The notes: a model not told the origin generated them from the letters alone. Shown: positions 15,101 through 27,677, numbered from the stretch's first letter. The stretch: 64,000 nt of DNA from Acrocarpospora catenulata (GCF_018476525.1 NZ_JAHCST010000031.1:31019-95018), one strand, 5' to 3'. A program made the numbers and translations.

Positions 15101-18100
15101 CGAAGCGCAGGCCCTGCTGGCCACCTACGGGCAGGACCGGCCGCAGGACCGGCCCGTGCTGCTGGGGTCGATCAAGTCGAACATCGGTCACAGCCAGGCC
15201 GCGGCGGGTGTCGCCGGTGTGATCAAGATGGTCATGGCGATGCGCGCGGGTGTGGTGCCGCGCACGTTGCACATGAACGCACCGTCCTCGCACGTGAACT
15301 GGAACGAGGGCGCGGTCGAACTGGTGACCGCGCCGGTGGAGTGGCCGCAGACCGACCATTCGCGCCGGGCCGCTGTGTCGTCGTTCGGGATCAGCGGCAC
15401 CAACGCCCACGTGATCATCGAGCAGGGGCCGGAGGTTCCGGAAAGTCGGACTGAGGCTCGTGCTGGGGACTGGGCACCGGGTACTGGGGCTCGTGCTGAG
15501 GACCGGGCTGTTGACCGGGATCCGGGTGCGGAGCTGGTGCCGGGTGCCGGGATGGCGCCGGGTGCCGGGATGGTGCCGGTGGCGGGTGTCGCGGTGGAGC
15601 CAGCGGTGGATCCGGGGCTGGTTCCGGGGCTGGTTCCGGGGCTGGTTCCGGGGCTGGTTCCGGGGCTGGTTCCGGTGGTGGTGTCGGGTCGGTCGGCTGG
15701 GGCGTTGCGGGCGCAGGCCGGGCGGCTGGTCGCCCATCTGGAGGGTGCTGCTGGTCTGGGTCTGGCCGATGTGGGGTTCTCGCTGGCCACGACGCGGTCG
15801 GTGTTTGAGCATCGGGCGGTGGTGCTGGCCGGGGACCGTGATGGTCTGCTGGCCGGGCTGGGCGCGTTGGCGGAGGACCGGCCGGGTGCGGGTGTGGTGC
15901 GGGCGGTGGCCGGGGCGGAGCCGCAGCTGGCGGTGCTGTTCACCGGTCAGGGCAGTCAGCGGGCGGGGATGGGCCGGGAGCTGTATGACCGGTTCCCGGT
16001 GTTCGCGCGGGCATTGGATGAGGTGATCGCCGGGCTTGATCCGCTGCTGGATGAGTCGCTGCGGGAGGTGCTGTTCGCCGAGCCGGATTCGGCCGGGGCG
16101 GAGGCGCTGGATCAGACCGGATGGGCACAGCCGGCGCTGTTCGCGGTGGAGACCGCGCTGTTCCGGCTGGTCGAGTCCTGGGGGGTGCGCCCGGATGTAC
16201 TGGCCGGCCACTCGATCGGGGAGATCACGGCGGCGCATGTGGCCGGGGTGCTGTCGCTGGGCGATGCGTGTGCGCTGGTGGCGGCGCGGGCGCGGTTGAT
16301 GCAGGCGCTTCCCGCCGGTGGGGCGATGGTGGCAGTGGCGGCGTCCGAGGATGCGGTCGCCGAGCTGCTGGCCGGGCGTGAGGACGAGGTGTCGGTCGCG
16401 GCGGTCAACGGTCCGGCCTCGGTGGTGCTCTCCGGGGTGGAGGGGCCGGTCCTTGAGGTGGCGGCGGTGCTTTCTGAGCGCGGGGTGCGGACGCGGCGGT
16501 TGCGGGTGTCGCACGCGTTCCATTCACCGTTGATGGATCCGATGCTGGCCGACTTCCGCGCGATCGCCGGGACACTCACCTACAACCCGCCGCGAATCCC
16601 GATCGTGTCCACTTTGACCGGGGAGCAGGCCACGGCCGAGCGGTTGTGCTCGCCGGACTACTGGGTGGACCAGGTGCGTGGCGCGGTCCGCTTCGCCGAC
16701 GGTGTCCGTACGCTGCACGCGCAGGGCGTGCGCGCGTATCTGGAGCTGGGCCCCGACGGGGTACTGAGCGCGATGGCCCAGGACACCCTCGCCACGGAGA
16801 CCGATACGAACGTGTTGGTGCCGGTGCTGCGCGGGGACCGGGACGAGCAGAGCGCGGTGATGACGGCGCTGGCCGGACTGCACGTGCACGGGGTCCCGCT
16901 CGATTGGCGTGCGATGTTCCCCGGTGCCCGGCGGGTGGAGCTGCCCACGTATGCCTTCCAGAAGGAGCGGTTCTGGCCAAGCGGTCGGCGGGGCGGGGAC
17001 GCGCGAGGTCTGGGGCTGGGCGCGGTGCTCCACCCGTTGCTCGGGGCCGTGGTGGTGTCGCCGGAGTCAGGCGGAGTGGTCCTGACCGGACGGCTGTCGG
17101 CGTCGGAGCAGCCGTGGATGGGTGATTACGAGGTTCTGGGGCGGGCGCTGCTGCCGGGGGCGGCGTTGGTGGAGTTGGTGGTGCGTGCGGGTGATGAGGT
17201 CGGCTGCGCGGTGGTGGAGGAGCTGGCGTCGCAGGCGCCGTTGGTGCTGCCGGAGTCCGGTGGGGTTCAGGTCCAGGTGGTGGTCGATGGCGTGGATGAG
17301 GCCGGCGGGCGCGCGGTCCGGGTGTACTCCCGGGCGGACGAGCACGATGGCGGCGACTGGATGCTGCACGCCCGGGGAGTGCTGGCGGAGCGGTCGGTGG
17401 AGCCGGGGTTCGATCTGGCGCAGTGGCCGCCGGCGGGGGCGAGCGAGCTGGAGGTGGCGGGGGCCTACGAGTGGCTGGCCGAGGCCGGTTACGGTTACGG
17501 ACCGGCGTTTCAGGCGTTACGCGCGGCGTGGCGGGGTGCGGGCGGGGACCTGTACGCCGAGGTCGTCCTGGATGACCGGGCGGCTGCGGAGGCGGGCCGG
17601 TTTGGGGTGCATCCGGCGCTGCTGGACGCGGCGATGCAGGTGTCACTGATCGATCCTTCGGGCGTGGCCGATGGCGGGCGGGCGGTGTTGCCGTCGATGT
17701 GGCGGCAGGTGGCGCTGCACGCGGCCGGTGCTTCGATGCTGCGGGTACGGGTGCGGCGTTCGGGCGAGCACACACTGACCTTGGAGGCGGCCGATGAGAA
17801 CGGCCGGCCGGTGTTGTCGGCGGAGTCGGTGGTGACAGGCCCGGTGCCGACGGGGCAGCTGGGCGTGGCGTGGGAGCAGTCCCTGTTCCAGGTGGCGTGG
17901 AACCCGATCGAGATGCCCGCGGCCGCCGCTGCGGCACCGGTGAGGGAATGGCTCGCTGACGCGGCTGTCGGCGATGCCGAGTCGGTCGTGGTGCTGGAGT
18001 GTGCGGGACGGCCGGCCGGTGAGGTGCCGGAGGCGATGCGTTCGGTGGTCGGCGGCGTGCTTGAGGCGTTGCAGGCGTGGCTGGAGCGGGAGGATCCGGG

Positions 18101-21100
18101 TTCGCCGCCTTTGGTGGTGGTGACCAGAGGCGCGGTGGCGGTGGGTGCGGGTGCGGGGGTGGATGTGGTGGTCGCGCCGGTGTGGGGGCTGGTGCGGGCG
18201 GCGCAGGCTGAGCATCCGGGACGGTTCGTGCTGCTGGATCTGGAGGAGGGCCAGGAACGGGACGCGGCGGTGGCTGTGGCGGTGGCCTGCGGCGAACCGG
18301 AGCTGGCGATGCGCTCGGGGGCGTTCCTGGTGCCCCGGCTGGTCAGGATGGCACGGTCTGAGTCGTCTGCCGGCGTGGTCGCCGACGGCTCGGGGCCGGA
18401 TCTGGGCTCCGCTGAGCGGTCCGGCGGCTCGGTTGAGCCGGCCGCGGGGACGGTGCTGGTGACGGGTGGCACGGGCGGGTTGGGGGCGTTGCTGGCGCGG
18501 CATTTGGTGGCCGAGCATGGGGTGCGCCATCTGCTGCTGGTCAGCCGGCGCGGCCTGGGCGCTCCGGGTGCGCTGGAGCTGCGGGCGGAGCTGATCGCAC
18601 ACGGGGCCGAGGTCACGATCGCCGCGTGTGACGTAGGGAATCGGGATCAGGTGGCGGCGTTGCTGGCGCGGGTTCCGGCCGAGCGTCCATTGACCGCGGT
18701 GGTTCATGCGGCGGGTGTGCTGGATGACGGGACGATCACGTCGCTGTCGAAGGAGCGGCTGGACGCCGTGCTGCGGCCCAAGGCGGATGCGGCGTGGCAT
18801 TTGCACGAGCTGACGCGGGATCTGCCGTTGGCGATGTTCGTGCTGGTGTCGTCGGCCAGTGGCCTGGTGCTGGCGGCGGGCCAGGGCAACTATGTGGCGG
18901 CCAATGGGTTCTTGGACGCGCTGGCGGCCTATCGGCGGTCGCAAGGGCTGGTGGCGACGTCGCTGGCGTACGGGCTGTGGGATGTGGACACCGGGATGGG
19001 CTCGGAGTTGTCCGACGCCGGCCGGGACCGGCTGGCCCGGCAGGGGCTGTCGGGGTTGTCCGTGGCCGAAGGGCTGCGGCTGTTCGATCTGAGCCTGCGC
19101 ACGGATGCGGCGATGACCGTGCCGCTGCGCGTGGACCTGGAAGTGCTGCGGGGCCGCGGCGATCAGGTGCCGACGTTGTTGCGGGCGTTGGTGCCGGCGG
19201 CGCGGGTCCGTGCGGGCGCCGGTGGGGGTGAACGCCGGCCCCCGCGAAGCAAGGAGGCCTTGGCTGAGTTGGTACGCCACCAGATCGCGGCCGTCCTCGG
19301 CCATGCGGACGGTGCCGCCATCCGTGGTGACCGCGCCTTCAAGGACCTGGGCTTCACCTCACTCACCACTGTGGAGTTGCGCAACGTCCTGGCGAAACGC
19401 ATCGGTCTGGCGCTACCCGCGACCATGGTGTTCGACCATCCGACGGCTGATGAGCTGATCACCTATCTCTGGTCGCGGATCGAAGGCGCCGCTCCGGAGG
19501 TAAGTCGGCCTCAGGCGCCTCAGATAGGGGCCGACCACGACGACCCGGTCGCGATTGTCGGTATGGCGTGCCGTTTTCCCGGTGGGATCGACACTCCTGA
19601 ACAACTGTGGCGGTTGCTCGCCGATGGAGGTGAGGCGCTGTCCTCTTTCCCGGAGGACCGCGGCTGGGATCTGGCGACCTTGGTGAGCCGCAGTGCCACC
19701 GCATCCGGCGGGTTCCTCGACGGAGTCGCCGACTTCGACCCGGGATTCTTCGGGATCAACCACCGCGAGGCCCTGGCGATGGACCCCCAGCAGCGACTGC
19801 TGCTGGAGACCTCGTGGGAGGCACTCGAACGAGCCGGGATCGTGCCCTCGACCTTGCGTGGCGCCGACACGGGCGTGTTCATCGGCACCAACGGCCAGGA
19901 CTACCCGGCACTGTTGGCCCAGTCCGCAGACGACTTCGGTGGCTACGCCGCCATCGGCAGCGCGGCGAGCGTGGCGTCCGGGCGGCTCTCCTACATCTAC
20001 GGCTTCACCGGTCCGGCGCTCACCGTGGACACCGCGTGTTCCTCGTCGCTGGTCGCCCTGCATCTGGCCGCCCGGTCACTCCGGTCGGGAGAGTGCTCGC
20101 TCGCCCTGGTCGGCGGTATCACCGTGATGACGACGCCAGGCTTGTTCGTCGAGTTCAGCCGGCAGGGAGGGCTGTCCGGCGACGGACGTTGCAAGGCTTT
20201 CGCCGACGCGGCCGACGGCACAGGGTGGGCCGAAGGCGCGGGCATGCTGGTCGTCGAGCGGCTGTCGGACGCGCGCGCGAACGGCCATGAGGTGTTGGCG
20301 GTGCTCCGGGGCAGTGCCGTCAACCAGGACGGCGCCTCCAACGGGCTCACCGCACCGAACGGCGTCGCGCAGCAACGTGTCATTCGCCAGGCGTTGGCCG
20401 CCGGCGGCCTGTCGGTGGCCGATGTGGACGTTGTGGAGGCACACGGCACCGGAACCAGGCTGGGCGACCCGATCGAGGCCGGCGCGTTGCTGGCGACCTA
20501 CGGGCAGGAGCGGGACCGGCCGTTGTGGCTCGGTTCGGTGAAGTCGAACCTGGGGCACACCCAGGCGGCCGCGGGTGTGGCAGGCGTGGTGAAGCTGATC
20601 CTCGCCATGCGGCACGGGCTTGTTCCGCGCACGCTCCATGTGGACAAGCCTTCGTCTCAGGTGGACTGGTCGGCTGGTTCGGTCAGGCTGGCGACCGATG
20701 CGGTGCCGTGGGTGGGTAGCGGGCGTCCGCGACGCGGCGCGGTCTCCGGCTTCGGAGTCAGTGGGACCAACGCACACGTCATTCTTGAAGAAGGCGACCA
20801 GTCCATCGAAGGCGAACAGCCCGGAAATCCGTCAGGTCCGGGGATGCCGCCTTGGTTGTTGTCCGGGCGCACCGCCGATGCCCTTGCCGCGCAGGCGGAA
20901 CGCCTCCTGGCGGCCGCCCCCGACGCGCGTGTGGCTCGACCGCTCGCGGTTTCCCGCACGCACTTCGAGCACCGCGCGGCGGTACTGGACGGCGACCTCG
21001 ACGCCCTCGCCGCTCTCGCGAGGGGCGAAGACCATGAGTCGGTCGTCCGTGGTGTGGTCTCGAAGCCGGTGGTGCCGACGATCGTGTTCGCCGGCGCGGC

Positions 21101-23723
21101 CGCGCGTACCGAACTGGCCCGTGAGCTGGACCGGTTCCCGGTGTTCGCGGCGGCGCTGGCCGAGATCGGCGGCCGGTTCGGGGAGGAGAGCGGTTTCGCG
21201 TTCGAGGTGGCGTTGTTCAGGTTGCTGGCGTCCTGGGGAGTGCGGGCGGACGTCCGCGGCCATTCGGGGGGCGAGGTCGCCGCCGCGCATGTGGCCGGGG
21301 TGTTGTCGCTGGACGACGCGTACGAACTGGTCACCGCCAAGGCCGGGGAGCATGGTCTCGACGACTACCGGGTCCGGCCGTTCGGGCAGGACGAGGTCGT
21401 CGTCGAACCGGGCACCTGCGGTTCACTGTCCGGCCTGGTCAACGCACTGGCAGGACTCCATGTGCGCGGCGTCGCGGTGGACTGGGCAGCCGTGATCCCG
21501 GGCGGGCGGTACGCCGTGCCCACATATGCCTTCCAACGGCAGCGGTTCTGGCCGCAGGTGGCCCACGCCCTGCCTCCCGGCCCCAGCACGGCCGATGCCC
21601 CGGCCGAGCCGCTGTCGGCGGTGGATCTCGTCCGGACCGAGGTGGCCAGGGCCCTCGGCCTGCCTGATATGCAGGCGGTGGCGCCGGATCGTGAGTTCTC
21701 CCAGCTCGGCCTGGACTCGTTGGCCCTGATCGACCTGCGTGCCAGGCTGCGTGCCCGCACCGGCAAGAAGATCGAAGCGAGCGCGGTGTTCCGGCACCCG
21801 ACCTCCGCGGCTCTCGCCCGCTATCTGGACGAACTCGACGAGGGGCCGCAGGCCCAGCCGGGCGTGGACGGCCGGATGGTGTGGGTGTTCCCGGGTCAGG
21901 GGGCGCAGTGGCCGGGCATGGGGGCGCAACTGCTGCAGGAGTCGCCGGTGTTCGCCCGCCGGATGGCGGAGTGCGCGGCGGCGTTGGAGCCGTTGGTGGG
22001 CTGGTCGCTGCTGGATGTGGTCCGCCAGGTGGAGGGTGCTCCGGGGCTGGATCGGGTGGATGTGGTCCAGCCGGTGTCGTTCGCGGTGATGGTGTCGTTG
22101 GCAGCCGTATGGGAATCGCTCGGCCTGCGCCCGGACGCGGTGGTGGGCCATTCCCAGGGCGAGATCGCCGCCGCGGTCGTGGCAGGCGGGCTGTCGTTGC
22201 CCGATGGCGCCCGGGTGGTGGCCCTGCGCAGCCGCCTGATCGCCGAGCGGTTGTCCGGGCGGGGAATGATGCTGTCGGTGCTGGCTCCGGCGGAGCAGAT
22301 TCGCGGGCTGATCGCCGATGCCGGTCTGCTGGATCGGATCTCGATCGCGGCGGTCAACGGGCCCAGGGTGGTGACGGTGGCCGGTGATCCGGAGGCCTTG
22401 CGGGTGCTGGAGCGGCGGTTGTCGGCCGATGGGGTGATGCGCTGGCAGCTGGCCGGAGCGGACTTCGCCGCGCACTCGCCGCAGGTCGAGGGGCTCCGGG
22501 ACGAGCTGTTGGCCGATCTGGCCGAGATGGCGCCGCGTACGGCGCGGGTGCCGATGTTGTCGACGGCGACCGGGCAATGGCTGGACGGCTCCGAGCTGGA
22601 CTCCGGCTACTGGTACGAGAACGTACGGCGGACGGTGGAGTTCGCGCCGGCGATCGAGCGGTTGCTGGACGAGCGATACCGGGCGTTCGTCGAGGTCGGC
22701 CCGCATCCGTTGCTGACGCTGGGGATCGAGCAGGCGGTGGAGGAGGCGGGGGTCGTCGCCGTGGTGGCCGGGACGTTGCGTTCCGGCGAGGGCGGGCTTG
22801 ATCGGGTGCTGGCCGCGGCGGCCGAGCTGTTCGTCCGCGGGGTCGCGGTGGACACCGCGCCTAGCGCGCCACAGAGCCCGCCGGACGTCATCGCGCGCCT
22901 GCACCGGCAGTCGGTCGACGCCGGCAGGTTGGACCAGGCGGACGCATTGCTGCGCGGGGTGGCCGAAGTGCGCGAGAAGTCGGCCGAGCCGCCGGCCCTC
23001 CCGCTGACACCGTTGCGGGACAGCGGAACCGGGCGCCGGCTGGTCTGCGTCGCGCCCATCGTTCCCACCACCGGCGAGCATGTCTACCATGGCCTGGCCA
23101 CCGCCCTTGGCGGACAGTGGGATGTCAGCGTGGTCACGCCTGGCGGGTTCACCGCCGGCGAGCCGTTGCCCAGCTCCCGGACCGCGTTGATCGAGCAACT
23201 GGCGGCCGCGGTCGGGGACCGCACCGCGGCGGGCCCGCTTGTCCTGCTCGGGATATCTTCCGGCGGGTTGCTCGCCCACGAGGTCGCCGCCTGGCTTGAC
23301 GACCGCGGCCTTGCCGTCGACGCAGTCGTCCTGCTGGATACCCACCTGCTCGACTCGAGATCCACTGAGGTGTTGCGGCCCAGGCTGTGGCCGGCGTTGC
23401 ATGCCCGGGAAGCGGTGGTCGACGGGCTCGACTGGATCCGGTTGTCGGCCACCTCCTGGTATCTGGACCTGTTGTCGTCGTGGCGTCCTCGGCCGACGCG
23501 AGTGCCTTCGCTGCTGGTGCGCGCGTCCGCGCCGTTGGGCACCGTGCACGACGACGACTGGCGGCCGACGCTGCCCGGGATGACCGATGTCATCGACGGC
23601 CCCGGCGACCATCTGTCGATGGTCGAGCAGCACGTCATGGAGACCGGTGGCCGGGTGGCGGACTGGCTCGAACGCACGATGTCGGACAAGAACCCGCGTG
23701 AGGGAGAACGAGATGCACTATGA
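6126..23723 (+). CDS. Modular type I polyketide synthase: loading + three extension modules + thioesterase
   Basis: Giant assembly line of 5,865 residues; GTG start with GGAGAG 7 nt upstream. Loading: KSQ (Gln160 replaces the Cys), AT (GHSQG Ser591, YASH 689-692: methylmalonyl), ACP (Ser876). Module 1: KS (Cys1098), AT (Ser1555, HAFH 1648-1651: malonyl), DH (His1857 in HxxxGxxxxP, Asp2024), KR (LDD 2409-2411: B-type, Tyr2466), ACP (Ser2627). Module 2: KS (Cys2847), AT (Ser3363, HAFH 3463-3466: malonyl), DH with Tyr3668 in place of the catalytic His, KR (LDD 4199-4201, Tyr4256), ACP (GFTS, Ser4412). Module 3: KS (Cys4638), AT remnant (4908-5142; GHSGG Ser5047, GQG and the HAFH/YASH region gone), ACP (Ser5198), complete AT (5250-5580; GHSQG Ser5343, FAAH 5447-5450), TE (GISSG Ser5711, His5829). 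No ER or methyltransferase. The 5' region (5977-6125) has no clear promoter. Confidence 0.95.
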   Translation: MSKRTSSSKVAVVGLACRLPQADGPPAFWDLLTGGVDAITERTGDGGPKWAGRLADKVAFDATFFGLSPREARYTDPQQRIMLELGWAALEDAGIVPGALKGTPTGVFVGAMADDYAYLSHRAGHIGHHSLTGIGRGIIANRLSYFLGVNGPSLTVDTGQSSSLTALHLACESLRRGESEIALVGGVNLIMAEESTRIAEEFGGLSADGRCFTFDARANGYVRGEGGVCVVLKRWEDGDDAYAVISGTALNNDGGGDSLTVPRGEAQQAVIRAACRRARVRPADVHYVEVHGTGTAVGDPIEAAALGAVFGPGRDSPLLVGSVKTNIGHLEGAAGLAGFLKAVLSLRHRVVPPSLNFAEPNPEIDFDAWRLRVVQDNTTLPEGAVAGVSSFGVGGTNCHVVLSSVERRGDAPQNPLEGPVLWPLSGKTPGAVGDQARVLRAELVARPELSPADVGLSLATTRTAFPYRTVIRATGRAGFLEALDTLTGPNVVSGKARAEVKPVFVFPGQGTQWVGMGTELLGTSPVFRGQYIACAAALRSQVTWDPYSVLNDEAALARVDVVQPVLWAFMVSAAALWRSYGVEPAAVVGHSQGEIAAATVAGALSIEDGARVVALRSKVIATRLAGRGKMASVAMSLAELRPLLRPGVSVAAVNGPKSVVVAGEPDPVRQLVDELSRAGVRVKLIDVDYASHTAQVEPVMAELAELLAPIRPQRPRIPLQSTVDGGQVLDGDYWVRNLRRTVEFEAATDALKAAGHEVFLEMSPHPVLTPSIEGDVSAVGTLRRDDGGLDRFLLSLGTAYAHGVSVDWQAVFGAARRVRLPGYVFQRRRYWLDEPDEAERPAAVDMAGIVAAEIGAVLGHTDLDPTATFKELGVDSVTATDLRARLVAATGLPLSATVIYNHPTPAALTSHLDSLAGESPESARVNQRRVAGDDDPVVIVGMACRLPGGVDSPAALWRLMDSGADAISAFPADRGWDVDALSALPRRGGFLDDAAGFDNDFFGISPREALAMDPQQRVLLEVVWEAMEQAGIPPSSLRGTRTGVYLGAMAQDYGARMHEASGDAEGYTLTGTSPSVLSGRVAYTLGLEGPAITVDTACSSSLVGMHLAVQGLRSGECSLALAGGVTVMSTPGIFQEFAKQGGLSPDGRCKAFADAADGTGWAEGVGVLVLERLSDARRNGHQVLAILRGSAVNSDGASNGLTAPNGLAQQRVIEQALDDAGLRAADIDAVEAHGTGTRLGDPIEADAILATYGQNRTTPLLLGSLKSVIGHAQAAAGVAGVIKMVLAMRQQTLPRTLHIDEPSSRVDWRSGQVELLTSSRPWPDNGHPMRAGVSSFGISGTNAHVIIEQAPPSEPTASPAPGEPGSPSGPGEPGSPSGPGEPGSPSSTASGAAPAVVPWVVSGKTEVALGAQIDRLVSFVAETGADPVDVGCSLVTARSEFAHRAVLLATGDGVAEAARGVAGPPGALAVLFAGQGAQRIGMGRELAARFPVFARALDEVFAGLEQSPREVMFGADSGLLDRTEFAQSALFAIEVALFRLLESWGVTPDLLVGHSIGEIAAAHVAGVLSLDDACTLVAARGRLMQRLPEGGAMVSVLAGAAEVEPLLEDGAVIAAVNGPSSVVIAGDEDAILRTAAHFGKATRLRVSHAFHSPLMEPMLAEFREVVEGLTFGEPRTTIISTVTGEVVDAAYLCSAEYWVDHVVRPVRFAAAVQAAGSAGARVFLELGPDGGLSALVHQNLSVRQDPHEPTAAFPVLRKDRGEEAAALTAAARLYVHGVPVRWRELFPAARRVDLPTYAFQRVRYWPKLSPTAGDVTSAGLDRPRHPLLAAGTELPDTGGFLFTGLVSTAAHPWLSDHVVAGQVLFPGTAFVELAVQAGGEVGCGLLEELTLTSPLVLPERGGVQLRVALGAPGEGGSRTVGVYSRPEGEPDAPWVQHATGVLASATPTSVPDAGLREWPPADAVPVDLDGFYDRRAVAGFSYGPAFQGVRAVWRTEREVFAEVALPEAVAADAGSYGLHPALLDAALQVASLAGLDEAEGGLLPFAWTGVSLHASGAAALRVRISRVGPEAITLVVADAGGVVAAVRSLTLRAARPAARTGGGPLLRLDWPPAAASGNGDHPARRWSVLGSDGWGLVAALREAGQVADIAWEMEPTADVTLVHGADVTLVPVPVPTGDDVPAEVRSVTSAVLARLREAGRDEHANRLVVFVTSGAVAVATETAADPVAAAVWGLVRSAQVEHPGRFVLVDLDRDQVDAGRVDGRMLVAALDSGEPQSAVRDGLLRVPRLVRLDDDRSQTGPAAGTVPGAGRTTWHADGTVLVTGGLSGVGALVARHLVAEHGVSHLALVCRRGLDTEGAAELVSELRALGAEVMVEACDVADRDRLAGLIAAIPPEHPLTGVVHAAGVLDDGLIETLTPERIEAVLRPKVDGAWHLHELTRDLGLTAFVVFSSVSATLGNGGQASYTTANAFLDALVRQRAVQGLAGLSVAWGPWQQDTGMTSALTETDMRRMARAGLRPISAEQGLAWFDAATVSPEPVVVAARLDLAALRAQGRVPAVFQALVPAAMRQAAATPAASDALGGLSGQALGEAVSQLVLTQVAAVLGHASANAISPDLTFQDLGLDSLTSVELRNRLIEAARLRLPATLVFDHPTPAAVVRFIRGQLEGVEAAAPVRVTAPVTGDPIVIVGMACRYPGGVTSPEQLWELVTEGRDAISGFPADRGWEVADASFARAGGFLYDAAEFDAQFFGISPREALAIDAQQRLLLEVSWEAVERAGIDPLTLKGSPTGVFAGMMYHDYPSTGDGVPDALRGIVVNGSTGSITSGRVSYTLGLEGPAVTVDTACSSSLVALHLAAQALRSGECSLALAGGVTVMATPNTFIDFSRQGGLSSDGRCKAFSDSADGVGWSEGVGVLVLERLSDAQRNGHQVLAVVRGSAINQDGASNGLTAPNGPSQQRVIRQALSGAGLSYADVDVVEAHGTGTTLGDPIEAQALLATYGQDRPQDRPVLLGSIKSNIGHSQAAAGVAGVIKMVMAMRAGVVPRTLHMNAPSSHVNWNEGAVELVTAPVEWPQTDHSRRAAVSSFGISGTNAHVIIEQGPEVPESRTEARAGDWAPGTGARAEDRAVDRDPGAELVPGAGMAPGAGMVPVAGVAVEPAVDPGLVPGLVPGLVPGLVPGLVPVVVSGRSAGALRAQAGRLVAHLEGAAGLGLADVGFSLATTRSVFEHRAVVLAGDRDGLLAGLGALAEDRPGAGVVRAVAGAEPQLAVLFTGQGSQRAGMGRELYDRFPVFARALDEVIAGLDPLLDESLREVLFAEPDSAGAEALDQTGWAQPALFAVETALFRLVESWGVRPDVLAGHSIGEITAAHVAGVLSLGDACALVAARARLMQALPAGGAMVAVAASEDAVAELLAGREDEVSVAAVNGPASVVLSGVEGPVLEVAAVLSERGVRTRRLRVSHAFHSPLMDPMLADFRAIAGTLTYNPPRIPIVSTLTGEQATAERLCSPDYWVDQVRGAVRFADGVRTLHAQGVRAYLELGPDGVLSAMAQDTLATETDTNVLVPVLRGDRDEQSAVMTALAGLHVHGVPLDWRAMFPGARRVELPTYAFQKERFWPSGRRGGDARGLGLGAVLHPLLGAVVVSPESGGVVLTGRLSASEQPWMGDYEVLGRALLPGAALVELVVRAGDEVGCAVVEELASQAPLVLPESGGVQVQVVVDGVDEAGGRAVRVYSRADEHDGGDWMLHARGVLAERSVEPGFDLAQWPPAGASELEVAGAYEWLAEAGYGYGPAFQALRAAWRGAGGDLYAEVVLDDRAAAEAGRFGVHPALLDAAMQVSLIDPSGVADGGRAVLPSMWRQVALHAAGASMLRVRVRRSGEHTLTLEAADENGRPVLSAESVVTGPVPTGQLGVAWEQSLFQVAWNPIEMPAAAAAAPVREWLADAAVGDAESVVVLECAGRPAGEVPEAMRSVVGGVLEALQAWLEREDPGSPPLVVVTRGAVAVGAGAGVDVVVAPVWGLVRAAQAEHPGRFVLLDLEEGQERDAAVAVAVACGEPELAMRSGAFLVPRLVRMARSESSAGVVADGSGPDLGSAERSGGSVEPAAGTVLVTGGTGGLGALLARHLVAEHGVRHLLLVSRRGLGAPGALELRAELIAHGAEVTIAACDVGNRDQVAALLARVPAERPLTAVVHAAGVLDDGTITSLSKERLDAVLRPKADAAWHLHELTRDLPLAMFVLVSSASGLVLAAGQGNYVAANGFLDALAAYRRSQGLVATSLAYGLWDVDTGMGSELSDAGRDRLARQGLSGLSVAEGLRLFDLSLRTDAAMTVPLRVDLEVLRGRGDQVPTLLRALVPAARVRAGAGGGERRPPRSKEALAELVRHQIAAVLGHADGAAIRGDRAFKDLGFTSLTTVELRNVLAKRIGLALPATMVFDHPTADELITYLWSRIEGAAPEVSRPQAPQIGADHDDPVAIVGMACRFPGGIDTPEQLWRLLADGGEALSSFPEDRGWDLATLVSRSATASGGFLDGVADFDPGFFGINHREALAMDPQQRLLLETSWEALERAGIVPSTLRGADTGVFIGTNGQDYPALLAQSADDFGGYAAIGSAASVASGRLSYIYGFTGPALTVDTACSSSLVALHLAARSLRSGECSLALVGGITVMTTPGLFVEFSRQGGLSGDGRCKAFADAADGTGWAEGAGMLVVERLSDARANGHEVLAVLRGSAVNQDGASNGLTAPNGVAQQRVIRQALAAGGLSVADVDVVEAHGTGTRLGDPIEAGALLATYGQERDRPLWLGSVKSNLGHTQAAAGVAGVVKLILAMRHGLVPRTLHVDKPSSQVDWSAGSVRLATDAVPWVGSGRPRRGAVSGFGVSGTNAHVILEEGDQSIEGEQPGNPSGPGMPPWLLSGRTADALAAQAERLLAAAPDARVARPLAVSRTHFEHRAAVLDGDLDALAALARGEDHESVVRGVVSKPVVPTIVFAGAAARTELARELDRFPVFAAALAEIGGRFGEESGFAFEVALFRLLASWGVRADVRGHSGGEVAAAHVAGVLSLDDAYELVTAKAGEHGLDDYRVRPFGQDEVVVEPGTCGSLSGLVNALAGLHVRGVAVDWAAVIPGGRYAVPTYAFQRQRFWPQVAHALPPGPSTADAPAEPLSAVDLVRTEVARALGLPDMQAVAPDREFSQLGLDSLALIDLRARLRARTGKKIEASAVFRHPTSAALARYLDELDEGPQAQPGVDGRMVWVFPGQGAQWPGMGAQLLQESPVFARRMAECAAALEPLVGWSLLDVVRQVEGAPGLDRVDVVQPVSFAVMVSLAAVWESLGLRPDAVVGHSQGEIAAAVVAGGLSLPDGARVVALRSRLIAERLSGRGMMLSVLAPAEQIRGLIADAGLLDRISIAAVNGPRVVTVAGDPEALRVLERRLSADGVMRWQLAGADFAAHSPQVEGLRDELLADLAEMAPRTARVPMLSTATGQWLDGSELDSGYWYENVRRTVEFAPAIERLLDERYRAFVEVGPHPLLTLGIEQAVEEAGVVAVVAGTLRSGEGGLDRVLAAAAELFVRGVAVDTAPSAPQSPPDVIARLHRQSVDAGRLDQADALLRGVAEVREKSAEPPALPLTPLRDSGTGRRLVCVAPIVPTTGEHVYHGLATALGGQWDVSVVTPGGFTAGEPLPSSRTALIEQLAAAVGDRTAAGPLVLLGISSGGLLAHEVAAWLDDRGLAVDAVVLLDTHLLDSRSTEVLRPRLWPALHAREAVVDGLDWIRLSATSWYLDLLSSWRPRPTRVPSLLVRASAPLGTVHDDDWRPTLPGMTDVIDGPGDHLSMVEQHVMETGGRVADWLERTMSDKNPREGERDAL
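10206..10286 (+). repeat. Three 27-bp direct repeats in a PKS linker
   Basis: Three copies of a 27-bp unit (10206-10232, 10233-10259, 10260-10286; the last differs at its end) encode [13 protein letters not shown] repeats between KS and AT of module 1. It is a flexible, in-frame linker expansion that does not touch either catalytic domain. Confidence 0.9.
15612..15671 (+). repeat. Five 12-bp tandem repeats in a PKS linker
   Basis: Five exact copies of CCGGGGCTGGTT encode a Pro-Gly-Leu-Val repeat between KS and AT of module 2. Imperfect PGAGM repeats lie just before it. The copy number keeps the frame, which fits slipped-strand expansion in a linker. Confidence 0.9.
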
Positions 23724-25254
23724 GCGCCTGAGTGAGTCCGTGTGGATCGCCGGTGACGGAACCTCCCGCAACGCGGCGTACGTTCGGGGTGACATGAGCG
23801 GAGGGATGCTCGTCGGCACTCTCGACAGCGCGGACGAACTGCTCGATTACGGCGAGGGCGCGGCGCAGGTGGTGGTGCTCACCGACACCGACTCCGGGCA
23901 GCACATCCCGAACAGGGCCACGACACTCACCTCGGTGGCGACGGCGACCGCGCTCGCCCGTTGCCCGCTACTCGAGGGCGTCGAGGTGCAGCGGGGCTCT
24001 CCCCTCCACGCCTATCTCGGGAGATCCCGGCGCACGCACGGGATCGCGGCGCGGAGACTGAGACCTGATCACACCTTCAGCGGTGAGATCGACCTCAAAC
24101 TCGGCGACACCCGTGTCGAGGTGCTGGACATCGGGCGCGCCTACAGCGCCGCCGACACGGTCGTCTGGCTTCCTGACGAGGCGGTGCTGATCACCGGCGC
24201 CGTCGTCGTCAACGGTGTGCATCCCGCGTCGTGGTCGGGTTCGATCGAGCGATGGCGTGCGGCTTGCACCGAGCTCGCGGCGCTCCGGCCGGCTCTGGTG
24301 GTTCCCGGGTACGGGCAGGTCACCGACATCACCGGGATCATCGATCTGCGGGACTATCTCGAGCACCTCCACAGCGAGGCGGAAGTGCGCTACCGCAAGG
24401 GGATGCCGGTCGAGGAAGCCGCGACCGAACTACCACTCGGCCGCTGGGCGGGGTGGGCCTGCCGGGAGAACCTCGCGATCACCTTGGCCACCGTCTACAA
24501 GTCCCTGGGAGACAGCACCGACCGCACGGTCACCGGCGTGCTGACCACCGCCGCCGAAATCGCCGAGGGCATCCGCCGACGGCCTCGGATCGCCCCCATC
24601 GCCCCCGGTGAGCGTGACCAGGAAACACTGGACGCGTTAAGCCTCACCAAAGGGGAGAACTCGATCTTCGAGCTGCACAGCGCGAACATACCGAACGTCA
24701 TCACCACGCTCGTGCGGCACACCAAGCTGTTTCACGAGTCCGTGCCCATCGCCCGTGGCGTGATCACCGGCGTCCTGCCGCCACGCCACCGCGAACTGGC
24801 GATCCTGCGCGGCGCGTGGGCGTGTTCGGCGATCTACCAGTGGAATCACCACTACCAGGTCGCCCTCGGCGTCGGCCTCACCCCAGGAGAGATCGACCTC
24901 GTCTCCCGGGACGTCTCCCTCGGGCCATGGACCCGGCACGAGCGGGCGGTGCTGACGGCTGTGGACGAACTGCACACCGAGTCAGTGGTTTCCGACCACA
25001 CCTGGGAGACCCTGTCGGAAACCTACGACGAACGTGAACTGATCGAACTCATCACCCTGATCGGGGAGTACCACAAGATCTCCTTCCAGCTCAACAGCTG
25101 GGGTGTCCCCCTCGAACCGTGGATGGGCCCTTACCGCATCCCCTCCGGCTGGCACACCGCCCACCACAGCCGACCCGCTCTTGGCGCGGGTCAGCGCGGC
25201 GAAGAGGTCGAGGAAGGCGAGGAAGTGGCCGCCCTCGCGGCGCAGGAGCACTGA
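23713..25254 (+). CDS. Fusion of a metal-less metallo-beta-lactamase-like domain and a carboxymuconolactone-decarboxylase-like domain
   Basis: Protein of 513 residues. The ATG at 23713 has AGGGAGA upstream and overlaps the PKS 3' end by 11 bp, so it is co-expressed with the PKS. Residues about 1-215 look like a metallo-beta-lactamase fold, but the metal sites are gone: HxHxDH is replaced by TDTDSGQH (57-64), the HTPGD site by AYSAAD (Tyr144), and the TGD Asp by Ala163. Residues about 305-500 resemble carboxymuconolactone decarboxylase/AhpD proteins ([10 protein letters not shown]...YQWNHH), without a CxxC redox pair. The C-terminus is acidic and low-complexity. Function is not known; coupling to the PKS suggests a role in handling, cyclising or releasing the polyketide. 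It could be two ancient enzymes fused with one kept only as scaffold. Confidence 0.75.
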   Translation: MHYERLSESVWIAGDGTSRNAAYVRGDMSGGMLVGTLDSADELLDYGEGAAQVVVLTDTDSGQHIPNRATTLTSVATATALARCPLLEGVEVQRGSPLHAYLGRSRRTHGIAARRLRPDHTFSGEIDLKLGDTRVEVLDIGRAYSAADTVVWLPDEAVLITGAVVVNGVHPASWSGSIERWRAACTELAALRPALVVPGYGQVTDITGIIDLRDYLEHLHSEAEVRYRKGMPVEEAATELPLGRWAGWACRENLAITLATVYKSLGDSTDRTVTGVLTTAAEIAEGIRRRPRIAPIAPGERDQETLDALSLTKGENSIFELHSANIPNVITTLVRHTKLFHESVPIARGVITGVLPPRHRELAILRGAWACSAIYQWNHHYQVALGVGLTPGEIDLVSRDVSLGPWTRHERAVLTAVDELHTESVVSDHTWETLSETYDERELIELITLIGEYHKISFQLNSWGVPLEPWMGPYRIPSGWHTAHHSRPALGAGQRGEEVEEGEEVAALAAQEH

Positions 25255-25266
25255 GCGCGTCAGTGG

Positions 25267-25761
25267 TCAGCGTGTCGATCGGTGTTCGGTGAAGTGGCGG
25301 TGATGGAGGGCGCGGATCTGGTCGGTGAGTTCGGGGACCGGGCCTTCGACGCGGACGCGTGGGGCGATCTGCTGGATGGGGAGCGGGTTGACCGGGGCCG
25401 GTGCGGCGCCGAGTTCGGTCAGCCATTCCACCAGTTGGGCGGAGGAGGCGACGTAGACGATACGGTTGAGGCCGACCCAGCCGTGGGCGGCGGCGCACAT
25501 GGGGCAGTGCTCGCCGGAGGTGTAGACGGTGGCGGCGGCCCGTTCCGCCGGGGTGAGGTGGGCCGCGGCCCAGCGGGCCAGGGCGAATTCCGGGTGGAGG
25601 GTCTGGTCGCGACCGGTGGTCTCCCGGTTGTGGTCCTCGGCGAGGACGGCGCCGTCGCCGCCGACGAGCACCGAGCCGAAGGGCTCGTCGCCACCCGCGA
25701 GTGCCTGTCCGGCCAGTTCGACGCAGCGCCGGAGGTGCGTGAGATCAGTTTCGTTCCACAT
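25267..25761 (-). CDS. Cytidine/deoxycytidylate deaminase-family protein
   Basis: Zinc hydrolase of the CMP/dCMP deaminase superfamily, 164 residues, probably deaminating a free base or nucleoside (guanine, cytosine or related). The zinc site is visible: His-x-Glu in LHPEFA and two Cys in EHCPMC. The usual motif is PCxxC; here the first Pro is His, which is unusual. I took the ATG at 25761 because a G-rich ribosome site (GGTGGGGG) precedes it; a start 21 bp upstream adds MWHGGGA. It converges with the PKS-coupled fusion gene, 12 bp away. Guanine-deaminase-like enzymes share this length; the substrate is not certain. Confidence 0.82.
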   Translation of the reverse strand: MWNETDLTHLRRCVELAGQALAGGDEPFGSVLVGGDGAVLAEDHNRETTGRDQTLHPEFALARWAAAHLTPAERAAATVYTSGEHCPMCAAAHGWVGLNRIVYVASSAQLVEWLTELGAAPAPVNPLPIQQIAPRVRVEGPVPELTDQIRALHHRHFTEHRSTR

Positions 25762-25807
25762 GGCGCCCCCACCGTGCCACACGGGGACGGCCGATGGCGA
25801 GCCGCGT

Positions 25808-27036
<1,229 letters not shown>

Positions 27037-27040
<4 letters not shown>

Positions 27041-27441
27041 AGTTCCTCGGGGGCGCCGCTCATCACCTGACGCACCTGGATCGGCATGTTCAGCGGCCGC
27101 CCACCCGGCCCGGGCGCGGCCGACACGGACGCGGCGAACTCGAGGACCCGCTCCTCGCTCTCCACGTCCACGATCCAGTACCCGACCAGGAACTCCTTGG
27201 TCTCCGGGAACGGCCCGTCGGTGATCACCGGCACGCCGCCCTCCCCCGCCCGGACGATCTTCGCCTGCTCCGGCATGGCCAGCCCCTGCGCCTCCACGAA
27301 CTCCCCGGAGGCGACCAGCTTCTCGTTGGTGGTGTGCATGAACTCGATGTGCGCCCGCACCTCTTCGGGCGCCCAGGTGGTGATCGGCGGAAACTCCTCC
27401 GCCGCCGCCGCCGCAAACTGCATCAACACCATGTACTTCAT
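27037..27441 (-). CDS. YCII/DGPF-domain protein, partner of the ECF42 sigma factor
   Basis: Small alpha/beta protein of 134 residues in the YCII-related (DGPF) family. It carries the name-giving DGPF (ITDGPFPETKE) near residue 78 and the usual start MKYMVLMQF. A strong ribosome site (GGAGGGAGCC) precedes the ATG. It is the first gene of a two-gene operon with the ECF42 sigma factor; DGPF proteins are the standard neighbours and known targets of ECF42 sigmas. Biochemical role unknown; YCII folds resemble muconolactone isomerase-type ferredoxin-like barrels. Confidence 0.9.
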
Positions 27442-27677
27442 CTCCGGCTCCCTCCGGCCCCGCGCCCTTCCCGGACGCTCTCACCCGTAGGTAGAAGCAC
27501 GCCTCCCTGTTCTCTACATGCTCCCGAGAACTCGTCCAAAAAAATATCGCGCCCGACCGGGCCCTGGCCGGGCCGCGCGCACCGACCGCAGTCAGGGAGT
27601 GCGGCCGGCGCGAAGCGGCTCACCCACGTACTCCCTGACGAAGGCCCACGTGATCGTGGAAGCCTTACCCTAGGGGG

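Noticed and set aside
14535..16523. Long minus-strand open frame opposite PKS module 2
   Set aside because: Composition is Arg/Pro/His-rich as expected for antisense of GC-rich codons; the PKS frame covers it fully.
20850..21550. Reading the module-3 AT remnant as a functional AT
   Set aside because: It keeps a GHSGG Ser but lacks the GQG motif and the whole specificity/catalytic-His half.
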